Notes: generated by a model not told the origin, from the letters alone. A stretch of 64,000 nt of DNA from JAEYFP01 sp964579795 (GCA_964579795.1 CAZOHM010000003.1:1-64000), one strand, 5' to 3'. Positions 53,208 to 62,189 are shown, counted from the first letter of the stretch. A program made the numbers and translations.

Positions 53208-53969
53208 ATGTCATTAATAATAAACGCAGACGATTTTGGGAAAAGTGAAGAAATAAACCGGGCGATTGCGGAGTGCTTTGCTAAAGGACTGATACAGCGG
53301 ACGACATTGATGGTCAATATGCCGGCTGCAGATGCTGCAGTAGCACTTTCTAAAGAGAAAGGCTTTGCAGACCGGGTTGGTATTCATCTAAATCTGACAG
53401 AGGGAGAACCGCTTACAGTAGAGCTTAAGAATAACCCGCTGCTTTGTGATACAAGGGGTTTTTATCATGCGGGGTTTCACAAAACATTAAAATACAGGCT
53501 GTATATGGATGCTCTGACAATTAATCAGATTCGCCGGGAATTTGAGGCGCAGTTTGAAAAGTACAAAGCCTATGGACTGACACTTTGGCATGTTGATTCT
53601 CATCATCATGTTCATACAAATTATCCGGTACTGCGTGCTTTAAAGCCGTTGGCATCCAAATATGAGTTTCGCTCTATACGTCTTGGCAGAAATTTATATC
53701 ATGGTGGAAATCTGCTTATGAGACTGTATAAAAGCTTGTATAACCATGCCTTGAAACGCTTGTGTAATACTACAACAGATTATTTTGGTTCCTTTAAGGA
53801 CTGTGATACTTATTTTTTGTCTGATTCTGCTGCTGTAATGAAATTTGTACAAAACAAAGAGCTTGAGATTATGGTACATCCTATGTATGATTCGGATGGG
53901 GTACTGGTTGATACAGAAGTTCCAATGGAAAAAGAAAAGGAATTGCTTCATGGACAGAGTGAAACTTGA
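53208..53969 (+). CDS. YdjC/ChbG-family carbohydrate deacetylase
   Basis: 253 residues. LIINADDFGKSEEINRAIAE carries the metal-binding Asp pair, VGIHLNLTEGEPL the first His, and WHVDSHHHVHTNYPVLRAL the second His cluster; IMVHPMYDSDG closes the site. The family removes N-acetyl groups from sugars through a metal-bound water. With a HexNAc dehydrogenase just upstream and two small flippase-like proteins just downstream it would act as a cytoplasmic deacetylase on a nucleotide- or lipid-linked amino sugar, by analogy with ArnD. It overlaps the next gene by 20 bases. Confidence 0.87.
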   Translation: MSLIINADDFGKSEEINRAIAECFAKGLIQRTTLMVNMPAADAAVALSKEKGFADRVGIHLNLTEGEPLTVELKNNPLLCDTRGFYHAGFHKTLKYRLYMDALTINQIRREFEAQFEKYKAYGLTLWHVDSHHHVHTNYPVLRALKPLASKYEFRSIRLGRNLYHGGNLLMRLYKSLYNHALKRLCNTTTDYFGSFKDCDTYFLSDSAAVMKFVQNKELEIMVHPMYDSDGVLVDTEVPMEKEKELLHGQSET

Positions 53970-54315
53970 TAAAAAACTGATTAAACCGCTGCTGCTTTTA
54001 CACGGTATTATGCTGTTATATTCAATATGTGCCATTTTTTCAAAGTTGGCGTCAGAAGAGACATTTTTAAGCCTGCCATTTATTTTCCTGTATGGAGTTG
54101 TTTTATTGATTTTGTTTGTATATGCGATACTTTGGCAGCAGGTTCTGAAGGTCATGCCTTTAACAATGGCGTACGCAAATAAAGCAGTTGTAATCATTTG
54201 GGGACTTGTTTGGGGCAGATTGTTTTTTGGAGAACCGGTAACGGTAAAAAAGACAGCTGCATCAGTAATCATGGTGATCGGCATTGGATTGGTGGTGACG
54301 AGTAAAGATGAGTAA
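53950..54315 (+). CDS. Small DMT/EamA-like membrane protein, first of a pair (ArnE-like)
   Basis: 121 residues with four membrane helices. LSLPFIFLYGVVLLILFVYA, the central MPLTMAYANKAVVIIWGLVW with the conserved A-Y-A pattern, and GLVWGRLFFGEPVTVKKTAA match the small multidrug-resistance/ArnE class. Start at ATG 53950 (AAGGAA 8 bases upstream) inside the deacetylase gene. It is followed, with an 8-base overlap, by a second protein of the same kind, so they probably form a heterodimer that flips a lipid-linked sugar. Confidence 0.78.
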   Translation: MDRVKLDKKLIKPLLLLHGIMLLYSICAIFSKLASEETFLSLPFIFLYGVVLLILFVYAILWQQVLKVMPLTMAYANKAVVIIWGLVWGRLFFGEPVTVKKTAASVIMVIGIGLVVTSKDE

Positions 54316-54652
54316 GGAGCAGATTTATATTCTGATTTTTCTTTTCTCTGTTGTGATTTCGTCAGTTTCACAGATTCTGCTGAAAATCAGTGCAAACCAG
54401 AAGTATGACACGCGGATTAAAGAATACCTGAATCCAAAGGTAATCATTGCATATACTCTGTTCTTTGGCGCTACACTGATTACTGTACTGGCGTATAAAT
54501 ATGTACCGTTGTCGTTTGGACCGGTTTTAGAGTCTACCGGTTACATTTTTGTGACGTTGCTTGGATATTTTGTTTTAAAAGAGAAAATAGGAAAACAAAA
54601 GCTACTTGGTATGGCGGTCATTATTTTTGGCGTGCTTTTGTTCAATTCATAA
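54308..54652 (+). CDS. Small DMT/EamA-like membrane protein, second of a pair (ArnF-like)
   Basis: 114 residues, four helices. ISSVSQILLKISANQKYDTR opens with the SQxLLK motif of ArnF/EamA proteins, AYKYVPLSFGPVLESTGYIF forms helix 3, and LGYFVLKEKIGKQKLLGMAV the fourth. Overlap with its partner and the 15-base gap to yfhO put it in one transcript. Opposite-topology pairs of this family move undecaprenyl-phosphate aminoarabinose in Arn systems; the cargo here is unknown. Confidence 0.82.
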   Translation: MSKEQIYILIFLFSVVISSVSQILLKISANQKYDTRIKEYLNPKVIIAYTLFFGATLITVLAYKYVPLSFGPVLESTGYIFVTLLGYFVLKEKIGKQKLLGMAVIIFGVLLFNS

Positions 54653-54667
54653 TGATGGAGTAAGAAT

Positions 54668-57424
54668 ATGTCAGCTGACCTGAAGGAAAAGATAAAACAT
54701 GTATTGCCGGTACTTACGACAATGCTGATTGGCTGTGTGGTATTGGCGATAAAGCAGATGTTTCCATTTGGAAACAATACAATTGATTATTATGATATGG
54801 CGCAGCAGATTGCTGCCTTCTATTACCATGTGTTTGATATGCTTCATGGAGAAAAAGCGTTTTTCTTTGACTGGTATACGGCACTTGGTGTCAATATGGC
54901 GATGAGTACATCAGGATGCAGTAATCTGAGTCTGTTCAATCTTTTTTTTCTATTTATTCCACGAGACATGCTTCTTAGTAGTTTGTCTTTGTTTAATCTG
55001 TTGAAAATGATGTGCATGACCTTTACGATGTACCTCTACTTACATAAGACTTATCGTGCACCTTATTTTTTTGAGGCAGTGTTTAGTGTAGGGTATGGTT
55101 TCTGTGGATTTGTGCTTGTACTTTATATTACGAATCAGTGGATGGATATTGCCATTTTATTTCCATTAATTATTCTGTTTCTGCAAAGCTTGTATCGTGA
55201 AGGAAAAGTCACAGGTTATATTGTAACGCTGTCACTCGCATTAATTAACAGCTATTACATTTCTTTTATGATTCTGATTTTTATTTTTTTAATGACAGGA
55301 TTATGGATTCTGGCTGAGCTTTTGTTTGAAAAAAAAGAGGATCGTAAACAGTATTCGATAGTTAGACTTGGCTGTTCAACAGCAGCAGCAATAGGAATTT
55401 CTCTTTTTATTCTGATTCCACAGCTTTTACAGACTCTTGCTTCTGCAAGATTTGAAAATGAAAACAATGGCGGTATTATTGGACAGTATCTTTCTATTTT
55501 GAAACAGGTGAACGGCGCATATACGACGAGATGGTGGTCTTTGCTTGGACTTTCGTTTGCAGCAGCAGTTGTTCTGTATGGTCTGTTCAGATATCGTAAG
55601 AATAAAAAAAGAGTATTTCTTGTATGCGGCTCCATTTTAATGATGATTCTGGAGCTTTTTCTTGAAAATGTGAATCTGATGTGGCATTTTGGTTCCTATA
55701 TTCAGTATCCAATCAGAAATGGGTTTATGATTTATTTTGTTGTTGTCGCAAATGCCGCATTTTTTGCAGGACAGCTCTTTTGGGAAAAAGCCAATTATAA
55801 GAGAATGACTTTCAGAATAATTGCTGGCATATTGTTTACAGTACTTTTAACAGCGACTCTTGTGCATATCTATCAGATGAACCCGGGATTACCTGTCAGA
55901 ACAGTATTCCATATTACATCAGCGATAATGGCGGTAATGTTTATAATTTATTTGTTCCTGCTTGTATGGAAAGGCGGAAAGCTTCGACACTACAGTATAT
56001 GTCTGATTACGATAGAGCTGATTTTCTATGCTTTTATATTGATTGGAAAGCCTTCCTTTGTAACCGGTTATTCAGAAGAGCCAGAGCAGGAGGGAGAGTA
56101 TGTCCGTATTTGCAATCAACTGAGTGAACAGCTGCAGCTCACCCCGGATTTCCTGAACAGAATAAAGAATCCGGATGAGAGTCTGAATGCAAATTATGGA
56201 TTAGTGCTCAGACGCGCCACACTATCCAATTGGACGCATTTGATTTCTCCACAGCGAAAGCAGGGAGCTGGTGCATGGGGATACAGCTATCAGTTTACAC
56301 GTTTGCTTGATGCAGGTGGTACTGCTTTTTCAGATGCACTTCTTGGAATTACAGATACAATCAGCTGTGTAGAACAGGATTCTGTGCTATATGAATATAC
56401 AGATACTGCAGAGGTTGTCATTGATCATTTGACAGGAGAACAGAAGGTTTACAATCTTTATTCCAATAAATATACACTCCCGTGGGGGCTTGTTATGTCA
56501 GGACTGCCGGAGCATGATATGGAAAAAGCAGATATGGTTTCTCTACAAAACGCGTTTTATCAGGAACTCAGTAATCATTCGGAAAAGCAGGAGATAGCTG
56601 CCTGGATAAAAAACGGAGATGAGTTTGACAGGACATATATAAAACAGCTTGATGAGTCGGATGCCGAATCTGTTCATACAGAAAAAATGAAAGTGAAGAT
56701 TACCGGAGAAAAGCTCTTATACTTTTCAGGATGTGGCGGAGACAGAGAAGAAATGAATACCATCATTCGTGTCAACGGCTCTGCTGTAATTGTTCCAAGT
56801 ATTAAGGAAACTGACAATGTGCTGTATCCTGCACATTTTAACAACAATGCAGTTTATCTCGGCGCATTTTCTGATGAAGAAGTGAATATTGAAATAGAGA
56901 TGGATCTGACAGATGCAGAACCATATAAAACACAGCTCAGCATACTGGATCTTAATATGCTTGCATCGCTGTGTGATGCTTATCGCGAAACGCAGACATC
57001 TGTCAGAGCAAGTAATGATTCACTGAGTCTGACAGTAAATGCAGATTACAGTGGAGAATATCTTCTTCTTCCGCTTGCGTATGATGCTGGATGGAGTGCA
57101 AAAGTAAATGGAAAGAACAGTCAGATAAAGGAATATGCAGGTCTGTTTACTGTGATTTTGCTTGAGAAGGGAAATAATGAAATTCAGATGAAGTATGTTC
57201 CGAAAGGTATGAAAGCCGGAGCTATTGTTTCTGTTTTGACTATACTTATTACAGTGGTCATTCTCATACGAAACAGGAAACGTTTTGAAAATCAGTATAC
57301 AAGCCAGCTGCTTTTGAGAACAGAGGCAATGCTGAAGCCGGTTTATATGGTAGTCTGGAGTGTGACGATGGCACTCATTTATGTGATACCGATTGTAGCG
57401 GGAGTAATAGTGATTATTCTGTAG
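54668..57424 (+). CDS. yfhO: YfhO-family membrane glycosyltransferase
   Basis: 918 residues with about 13-14 membrane segments, a ~350-residue outer domain (about residues 460-820) and a final helix. The N-terminal loop NNTIDYYDMAQQIAAFYYHV and FDWYTALGVNMAMSTSGCSN are the YfhO hallmarks, and the C-terminal YDAGWSAKVNGKN with LEKGNNEIQMKYVPKG is the typical beta-sandwich end. In Bacillus and Listeria, YfhO-type proteins transfer sugar from polyprenyl phosphate onto teichoic acid, working with a CsbB-like synthase. The GtrB-like protein at 44105 is the obvious partner here. Confidence 0.85.
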   Translation: MSADLKEKIKHVLPVLTTMLIGCVVLAIKQMFPFGNNTIDYYDMAQQIAAFYYHVFDMLHGEKAFFFDWYTALGVNMAMSTSGCSNLSLFNLFFLFIPRDMLLSSLSLFNLLKMMCMTFTMYLYLHKTYRAPYFFEAVFSVGYGFCGFVLVLYITNQWMDIAILFPLIILFLQSLYREGKVTGYIVTLSLALINSYYISFMILIFIFLMTGLWILAELLFEKKEDRKQYSIVRLGCSTAAAIGISLFILIPQLLQTLASARFENENNGGIIGQYLSILKQVNGAYTTRWWSLLGLSFAAAVVLYGLFRYRKNKKRVFLVCGSILMMILELFLENVNLMWHFGSYIQYPIRNGFMIYFVVVANAAFFAGQLFWEKANYKRMTFRIIAGILFTVLLTATLVHIYQMNPGLPVRTVFHITSAIMAVMFIIYLFLLVWKGGKLRHYSICLITIELIFYAFILIGKPSFVTGYSEEPEQEGEYVRICNQLSEQLQLTPDFLNRIKNPDESLNANYGLVLRRATLSNWTHLISPQRKQGAGAWGYSYQFTRLLDAGGTAFSDALLGITDTISCVEQDSVLYEYTDTAEVVIDHLTGEQKVYNLYSNKYTLPWGLVMSGLPEHDMEKADMVSLQNAFYQELSNHSEKQEIAAWIKNGDEFDRTYIKQLDESDAESVHTEKMKVKITGEKLLYFSGCGGDREEMNTIIRVNGSAVIVPSIKETDNVLYPAHFNNNAVYLGAFSDEEVNIEIEMDLTDAEPYKTQLSILDLNMLASLCDAYRETQTSVRASNDSLSLTVNADYSGEYLLLPLAYDAGWSAKVNGKNSQIKEYAGLFTVILLEKGNNEIQMKYVPKGMKAGAIVSVLTILITVVILIRNRKRFENQYTSQLLLRTEAMLKPVYMVVWSVTMALIYVIPIVAGVIVIIL

Positions 57425-57465
57425 TTGAACGATGTTTATTATTAAACAGGAAGGGAGTATTTGAA

Positions 57466-59199
57466 ATGATGAAACTGAAACAAAAGATTTCAACACCGCT
57501 TGGATTTTCTATACTGTTTAATGCTGTAGTGTTGTTTGTTTCCATATTTGTATTTCATCCCTTTTTTGAGGAAAATGATGACGCTTTTTTAGCACTGTTA
57601 TCTGAAGGTGCTTATGGAGCGCATGAAAGTCATCTGATTTACGTCAGTACGATACTTGGAAAAATAATGACGATTCTTTCGAGCATACTTCCGATGATTC
57701 GCTGGCATTCCATAATGCAGTATTTGTTTCTGTTTCTTTCCTTCTGTATGATAACGTATCTTTTGTGTGAAAGAAAGCAGGGGAAGCTTTATGCTGTTTT
57801 ATTTATTTTAAGCACATTTTACGAACTGTATGTATCACTTCAATATACAAAAACGGCAGCATTTACTGTCATTACCGGGTTTGTTTGTCTGTTTACTGCA
57901 GCGAAAAGTGAACTTGAAAAAGGCAGACGGCATACTGTAATACTGGTTGTGGGAGACGTTCTGATTATCTATGGAGCACTTTTACGTAACAGTTCTTTTT
58001 ACCTTGCGTGTATCCCAGCTTTATGTATGGGATTGTATGAGATATATCGTTATTTAGTATTAAAAAAGGAGGCAGTAAAAAAAGTACTGGAATTATTCGG
58101 AAAGATATTTCTGCCTGTAGTATGTTTTGTTTTTCTACTGTTTGTTGTGGATTCTCATATTTATGCAAATGATGCACAGTGGAGTGCATTTAAGAAATAT
58201 AACAATACAAGGATGAAGCTGCTGGATTACAGATACGATCTTCTGGATTATCAAAAATACAGCGAATCGCTGCAAGGACTTGGTGTTTCATCAAATGACG
58301 CCCTCCTTTATCTAACCTGGCAGTTTGGTGATGACCGGATATGTACGGCGGATTTCATGAATGCGGTATTGGAGAGCGGTGCTTCCAAAGAAGTTAATAT
58401 AGAGCTTTTGAAGGCGTTTGTTTCAAATCTTTTTGAACAGATATATTCATTGAACGCTCTTTTGCCGGGAATGTTGTGTTTACTTGTTTTTCTCCTTAGA
58501 TGCATGAGCCAGAAGGAGAAGAGAAGATATGCTGTATTTCTTTGTCTGGAAGGTATCATTACATTTGTGATTCTGAGCTATTTTCAATACAGTGGAAGAT
58601 GGAATCATCGTGTAGTATATGCATTATTGACTGTAATGCTTCTTTTGGCTGTGTTTATCGGTTTTTTCAATCAGGCTGATTCAAATGAGTCAGAAAGACC
58701 AGTTGCCTTTAGAGATGTGTTTGCTGTATCAGCAGTATTACTGCTGTTTTTAAATGGAGGACTGTTTCTTGGAAATCAGTTTAATTATCAGGCATATTTA
58801 AGGACAGAACCGGATAGCCATGCACAGACAAGCTATATGCAGACAAGGAAGGACACATTGTTTGTTCTTGATACATTTACATTCCAGCATGCATATCAGT
58901 ATGATGTATTTCATGCATATGAAGAAGGTTCGCTTGATAATGTGATAGCTGTTGGAAGCTGGTTCGTAAATTCACCGGTCACGAAATCAATTGCAGAAAG
59001 ATATGGATGTACAAATCCATTTGACGCATTAGAAAATGAACAGCATAGTACGATTTTGGTTGATAATTATTATCCGAGAGAAAAGGCACTGTACTTACGA
59101 GAACATTACGGAAAAATAATTGAGCCGGTACATGAAGAAACCAGAAATGGATATGATTTTTATTCGATGAAGGAGACTCAGAATGAATGGAATAAGTAG
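57466..59199 (+). CDS. Unknown polytopic membrane protein, GT-C-like
   Basis: 577 residues with about 11 membrane segments and outer domains at roughly residues 225-300 and 440-577. The first outer loop has FEENDDAFLALLSEGAYGAH, an acidic cluster in the place GT-C enzymes bind metal and substrate. Arg/Asn-rich LLRNSSFYLA follows in a later loop. I recognise the layout from clostridial glycan loci but cannot name the family. GGGAG lies 9 bases before ATG 57466. It overlaps the next gene by 17 bases. Confidence 0.58.
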   Translation: MMKLKQKISTPLGFSILFNAVVLFVSIFVFHPFFEENDDAFLALLSEGAYGAHESHLIYVSTILGKIMTILSSILPMIRWHSIMQYLFLFLSFCMITYLLCERKQGKLYAVLFILSTFYELYVSLQYTKTAAFTVITGFVCLFTAAKSELEKGRRHTVILVVGDVLIIYGALLRNSSFYLACIPALCMGLYEIYRYLVLKKEAVKKVLELFGKIFLPVVCFVFLLFVVDSHIYANDAQWSAFKKYNNTRMKLLDYRYDLLDYQKYSESLQGLGVSSNDALLYLTWQFGDDRICTADFMNAVLESGASKEVNIELLKAFVSNLFEQIYSLNALLPGMLCLLVFLLRCMSQKEKRRYAVFLCLEGIITFVILSYFQYSGRWNHRVVYALLTVMLLLAVFIGFFNQADSNESERPVAFRDVFAVSAVLLLFLNGGLFLGNQFNYQAYLRTEPDSHAQTSYMQTRKDTLFVLDTFTFQHAYQYDVFHAYEEGSLDNVIAVGSWFVNSPVTKSIAERYGCTNPFDALENEQHSTILVDNYYPREKALYLREHYGKIIEPVHEETRNGYDFYSMKETQNEWNK

Positions 59200-60253
59200 T
59201 ATTCTGTTGATTGTTTTGTGGGGAATAGTTATTCCGCTAATGCTCGGACAGCTTTGGGACAGTATTCTGAAGGATTCCGAACTGATTTCAATACCAAGAA
59301 GCCTGTCATTTGGATATATGACGATTGCTGCACTGTTTCAACTACTTGCATTTCCCATGCTTATGCTTCGTTTGAAGTTTCATGTTTTAAAGAGTACATT
59401 TCTTATTGTAATTGTCTGTCTGCTTTTATGCACAATATTTTTAAATTACAAGGGATTTGTGAAAAAGCTTAAGGACAGCATGAAAAGTATTCAGTTTGAA
59501 AAGACAGAATTGATTATTTGGGTGGCTGTGATTTTCCTAATCGCAGTACAGACGTATTTACTTGCGGGACAGATGCATGTGGATACAGATGATTCACGAT
59601 TTCTTGCGGAGGCACTCGAAGCTGTAGAGAAAGATACTATGCTTGAATATCACCCACTTACTGGGGAGTTCCTTGGAGGTCCGATTGGAGAGATGCGTAA
59701 GGATATTACTTCGCCTTATCCGATTTTCCTTGGCTTGCTTGGGGAACTGTTCAGGCTGCCGCCGACAGTTGCCGCACATGCAGTATTACCGCTGTTGCTG
59801 ATTCCGCTCTGCTATCTTGTATACAGTGTAGTGGGGAAATTCTTTTTCCCAAATGATAGAAAAAGTATCGGATTGTTTCTGTTCTTTTTGAGTTTGATTC
59901 ATTTGTTTTCCTTTGAAACAATTTATGCGTCAGGCTATACGCTTTTAACGATTATCTGGCAGGGAAGATCTGTTGCAGTAATGATTATGCTGCCAATACT
60001 TTGGTATATTCTTTTGAAAATGACAGCTAAACATGTTTCGGATATAAAATGGAGCGACTATTCATTATTGGTTACGGCATTACTTGGCTGTGCAATGCTA
60101 AGCGGTATGGGCGTACTGCTCTCTCTGCTTTTAACAGCTGCATATACATTTGTGAATATCATTCGTAAGAAGTCGGTCAAATTTGGAGTCTGGATGCTGA
60201 TTTGCATGTGTCCGAATATCTTTTTCCTTGTATTCGGGAGGTGCCTGCAATGA
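59183..60253 (+). CDS. Large polytopic membrane protein, N-terminal half (split family)
   Basis: 356 residues with about eight to nine membrane segments. The outer loop MHVDTDDSRFLAEALEAVE has the acidic cluster that the 3802 protein shows as DAAYYVANVATSVE; LEYHPLTG corresponds to its NVYDPFTG, and TIIWQGRSVAVM to its TRTYEGKAIVGN. It ends right after a membrane helix (CMCPNIFFLVFGRCLQ) and overlaps its second half by ATGA. Length, architecture and break point all match 3802/4887. GGAG lies 7 bases before ATG 59183. Confidence 0.65.
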   Translation: MNGISSILLIVLWGIVIPLMLGQLWDSILKDSELISIPRSLSFGYMTIAALFQLLAFPMLMLRLKFHVLKSTFLIVIVCLLLCTIFLNYKGFVKKLKDSMKSIQFEKTELIIWVAVIFLIAVQTYLLAGQMHVDTDDSRFLAEALEAVEKDTMLEYHPLTGEFLGGPIGEMRKDITSPYPIFLGLLGELFRLPPTVAAHAVLPLLLIPLCYLVYSVVGKFFFPNDRKSIGLFLFFLSLIHLFSFETIYASGYTLLTIIWQGRSVAVMIMLPILWYILLKMTAKHVSDIKWSDYSLLVTALLGCAMLSGMGVLLSLLLTAAYTFVNIIRKKSVKFGVWMLICMCPNIFFLVFGRCLQ

Positions 60254-61167
60254 AAAACTTCATTTTAGATATTATTCATATGAATAATGAATATACAGGA
60301 AATGGTATGTATATGGCATTGTTTTTTGTGACACTTCTATTTCTTGCCTTTTATGTGAAAGAGAAGAAAATAAAGGATACAGTGTTGTTCCCAGAAGCTG
60401 TTATGCTGGCAGGTGTTTATTTTGCGGTTCCCTTTGTTAACAATTTTATTATACCTATTTATGATGAGGAAATTCGAGCAAGATATTTTTGGGTTTTATT
60501 GATGCCTGCAGTTGTTGCACTTGGCCTTACACTGTTTGTCAAGGGTATTACAACTAAAGTAAAACGTATGATTGCAGTATGTGTGATTGTTCCGGTCATC
60601 TTTTTTTCGGGAGTTTTTAAATTATCAGATGCAATGTTTCAGCCGGCAGAAAACTTGTATCGTCTACCACAGGTTATATTAGACCTGAGTGATGCAGTAC
60701 TTTCGGAAAAGAGCGACCCCAAGCTGATTGTTCCGTATGAAATTGCTCATGGCTTTAGACAGTATTCAACGCATATTAATCTGCTGTATGGTGAAGATGC
60801 TACTTATGGCCGTATTGCAATGGCACAGCCTGATGTAAAGGAGGTCTGTGATCAAATGTCAACAGCAACACCGGATTTGAACTATATAAAAGATATTGCA
60901 GAAAAGAATGAAGTAAATTACATTGTATTTGATTCGGTATATCATGTGTTTGGTGATGGACAGAGTTTGAATGTTAATGATTATTTAGAAGATGTTAATT
61001 TTGTTGGAGACAGAACAGCTGTGGTTAGTGAGAAAAATCTTCTTGAAATTCAAGTGATTGGGACGCAGGAGGAGCCGTATTGGGATTTGAGCATGTTCGA
61101 CCTTGAGTACGCAGGAACCTATGGACAGTATCTGTTATATCGGTTTTCTGCAAATAAAAAACAGTAA
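60250..61167 (+). CDS. Polytopic membrane protein, C-terminal half (split family)
   Basis: 305 residues from ATG 60250, coupled to its partner by ATGA, with a strong ribosome site (GGAGGTG) upstream. Membrane segments near 20-38, 50-68, 76-96 and 103-122, then a ~180-residue outer domain. DEEIRARYFWVLLMP precedes the third helix, as SEYYRFFWIAPV does in the 4887 protein. The outer domain aligns by eye with the 1746 protein. It is the last gene before the regulatory region. Confidence 0.65.
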   Translation: MKNFILDIIHMNNEYTGNGMYMALFFVTLLFLAFYVKEKKIKDTVLFPEAVMLAGVYFAVPFVNNFIIPIYDEEIRARYFWVLLMPAVVALGLTLFVKGITTKVKRMIAVCVIVPVIFFSGVFKLSDAMFQPAENLYRLPQVILDLSDAVLSEKSDPKLIVPYEIAHGFRQYSTHINLLYGEDATYGRIAMAQPDVKEVCDQMSTATPDLNYIKDIAEKNEVNYIVFDSVYHVFGDGQSLNVNDYLEDVNFVGDRTAVVSEKNLLEIQVIGTQEEPYWDLSMFDLEYAGTYGQYLLYRFSANKKQ

Positions 61168-61183
61168 AAATATTGTAATTTAC

Positions 61184-61217
61184 ACCAACTATTACATTAT
61201 TTCTACCAAGTATTACA
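61184..61217 (+). promoter_or_regulatory. Direct repeats resembling LytTR (AgrA-type) binding sites
   Basis: ACCAACTATTACA (61184-61196) and ACCAAGTATTACA (61205-61217) differ at one base and are offset by 21 bases, two helical turns, ending six bases before a -35 box. Read on the opposite strand their cores are ATAGTTGGT and ATACTTGGT, close to the LytTR consensus with a central GTT. They stand upstream of the LytTR regulator gene itself. Confidence 0.55.
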
Positions 61218-61223
61218 AGTCTA

Positions 61224-61253
61224 TTGTAATAAACGGATGCTCTATGGTATAAA
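61224..61253 (+). promoter_or_regulatory. Promoter of the two-component operon
   Basis: TTGTAA (61224-61229), 18 bases, TATAAA (61248-61253) preceded by TGG. The -35 overlaps one arm of an 8-base inverted repeat, TATTACAA at 61211-61218 and TTGTAATA at 61224-61231. The leader from about 61260 to 61426 contains a terminator-like hairpin. Confidence 0.5.
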
Positions 61254-61299
61254 CATTATTAGAGATTTCAAATCTCAACAACCTGTGTTTATTTCTTAG

Positions 61300-61335
61300 A
61301 ACAACCTATGGTGTATCCGCCATGGGTTGTTTTGC
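61300..61335 (+). terminator. Hairpin with T-run, terminator or attenuator
   Basis: Arms 61300-61311 and 61320-61331 pair over 12 bases with one G-T wobble and an 8-base loop, followed by TTTT. It lies downstream of the predicted promoter and upstream of the regulator gene. A copy of the first eight bases of the left arm (AACAACCT) occurs at 61277-61284 and could compete for the right arm. Confidence 0.6.
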
Positions 61336-61426
61336 ATTTGTCAGAAATTCAGGGAAGCATGCGGTGGGATAAATTTATCTTGCAAAAACAGCAGGGATTA
61401 TGAGAAAATAAGACAGGGTGATAGAA

Positions 61427-62149
61427 GTGATAAAAATAGCAGTCTGTGATGATGAAGCAACAATCGTAGAAGATGTATGCAAAAGAATTAAAAAGTATAT
61501 AAATCAAAAGGAAATGAACTGCGAGATTACCACCTTTGAAAATGCAGAAGAACTTCTGGAATTTAAAGAGCAGTTTGATGCCTATTTTCTCGATATTCAA
61601 ATGAAAAAAACTGATGGCATGCAGGCGGCTGCTGTTTTGCGTGACAGAAGCAGAAAAGCGGTGATTGTATTTATTTCTGCCTATATTCAATATGCGGCAA
61701 AAGGATATCTGTTCAATGCCGTCAGATATGTATTGAAGTCACAGCTTGATGAAGAATTTCCTGACTGCATGGACGCAGTTATGGAAAGCATCGCAAAGGA
61801 AGAAACACTGGAAATCAAGCTTGGAACGAAAAGAGTGATGCTTGAGGTGTCTGATATATTATATATTGAAAATGAAAAACGTAAAGTTGTGATACATATG
61901 AGTGGCAAGGGAAGTCAGACTTATGAAATCTATGCAAAGATTACAGAGCTGGCGCAAAAGCTCCATGATATGGGCTTTATTTACTGCCATGCCGCATATC
62001 TTGTTAACGCAAGTGCTGTCATTGGTATTGAGCCGAATGAGTTTATTTTGAAATCTGGTGAACATATTCCAATCAGCAGGCAAAAATATGCACAGGCACA
62101 AAAGGAGTATTACTTCAGAAAAATGCCGTCTCATGTGTTTGGATACTAA
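61427..62149 (+). CDS. LytTR-family response regulator (AgrA-like)
   Basis: 240 residues. The receiver domain opens IKIAVCDDEATIVEDV (Asp8-Asp9), with phosphoacceptor Asp56 in FLDIQM and ISAYI in the signalling loop. The LytTR DNA-binding domain (about residues 130-235) has ILYIENEKRKVVIHMSG and SRQKYAQAQKEYY. Start is GTG 61427, eight bases after AGGG; an in-frame GTG at 61418 is the alternative. It probably binds the direct repeats at 61184-61217. The kinase follows 40 bases later. Possible targets include the adjoining glycan operons. Confidence 0.9.
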   Translation: MIKIAVCDDEATIVEDVCKRIKKYINQKEMNCEITTFENAEELLEFKEQFDAYFLDIQMKKTDGMQAAAVLRDRSRKAVIVFISAYIQYAAKGYLFNAVRYVLKSQLDEEFPDCMDAVMESIAKEETLEIKLGTKRVMLEVSDILYIENEKRKVVIHMSGKGSQTYEIYAKITELAQKLHDMGFIYCHAAYLVNASAVIGIEPNEFILKSGEHIPISRQKYAQAQKEYYFRKMPSHVFGY

Positions 62150-62189
62150 ATGTATTTGAAAATAACTGGTACTGATAAGGAGATGCATA

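Noticed and set aside
61237..61299. 20-codon open frame, MLYGINIIRDF..., as a possible pheromone precursor
   Set aside because: Its start lies upstream of the predicted transcription start and overlaps the -10 box, there is no ribosome site, and no AgrB processing gene is nearby.
61359..61403. 14-codon open frame, MRWDKFILQKQQGL, in the regulator leader
   Set aside because: The spacing to AGGGAAG is too short and nothing else supports translation. It remains only a remote possibility for a leader peptide.
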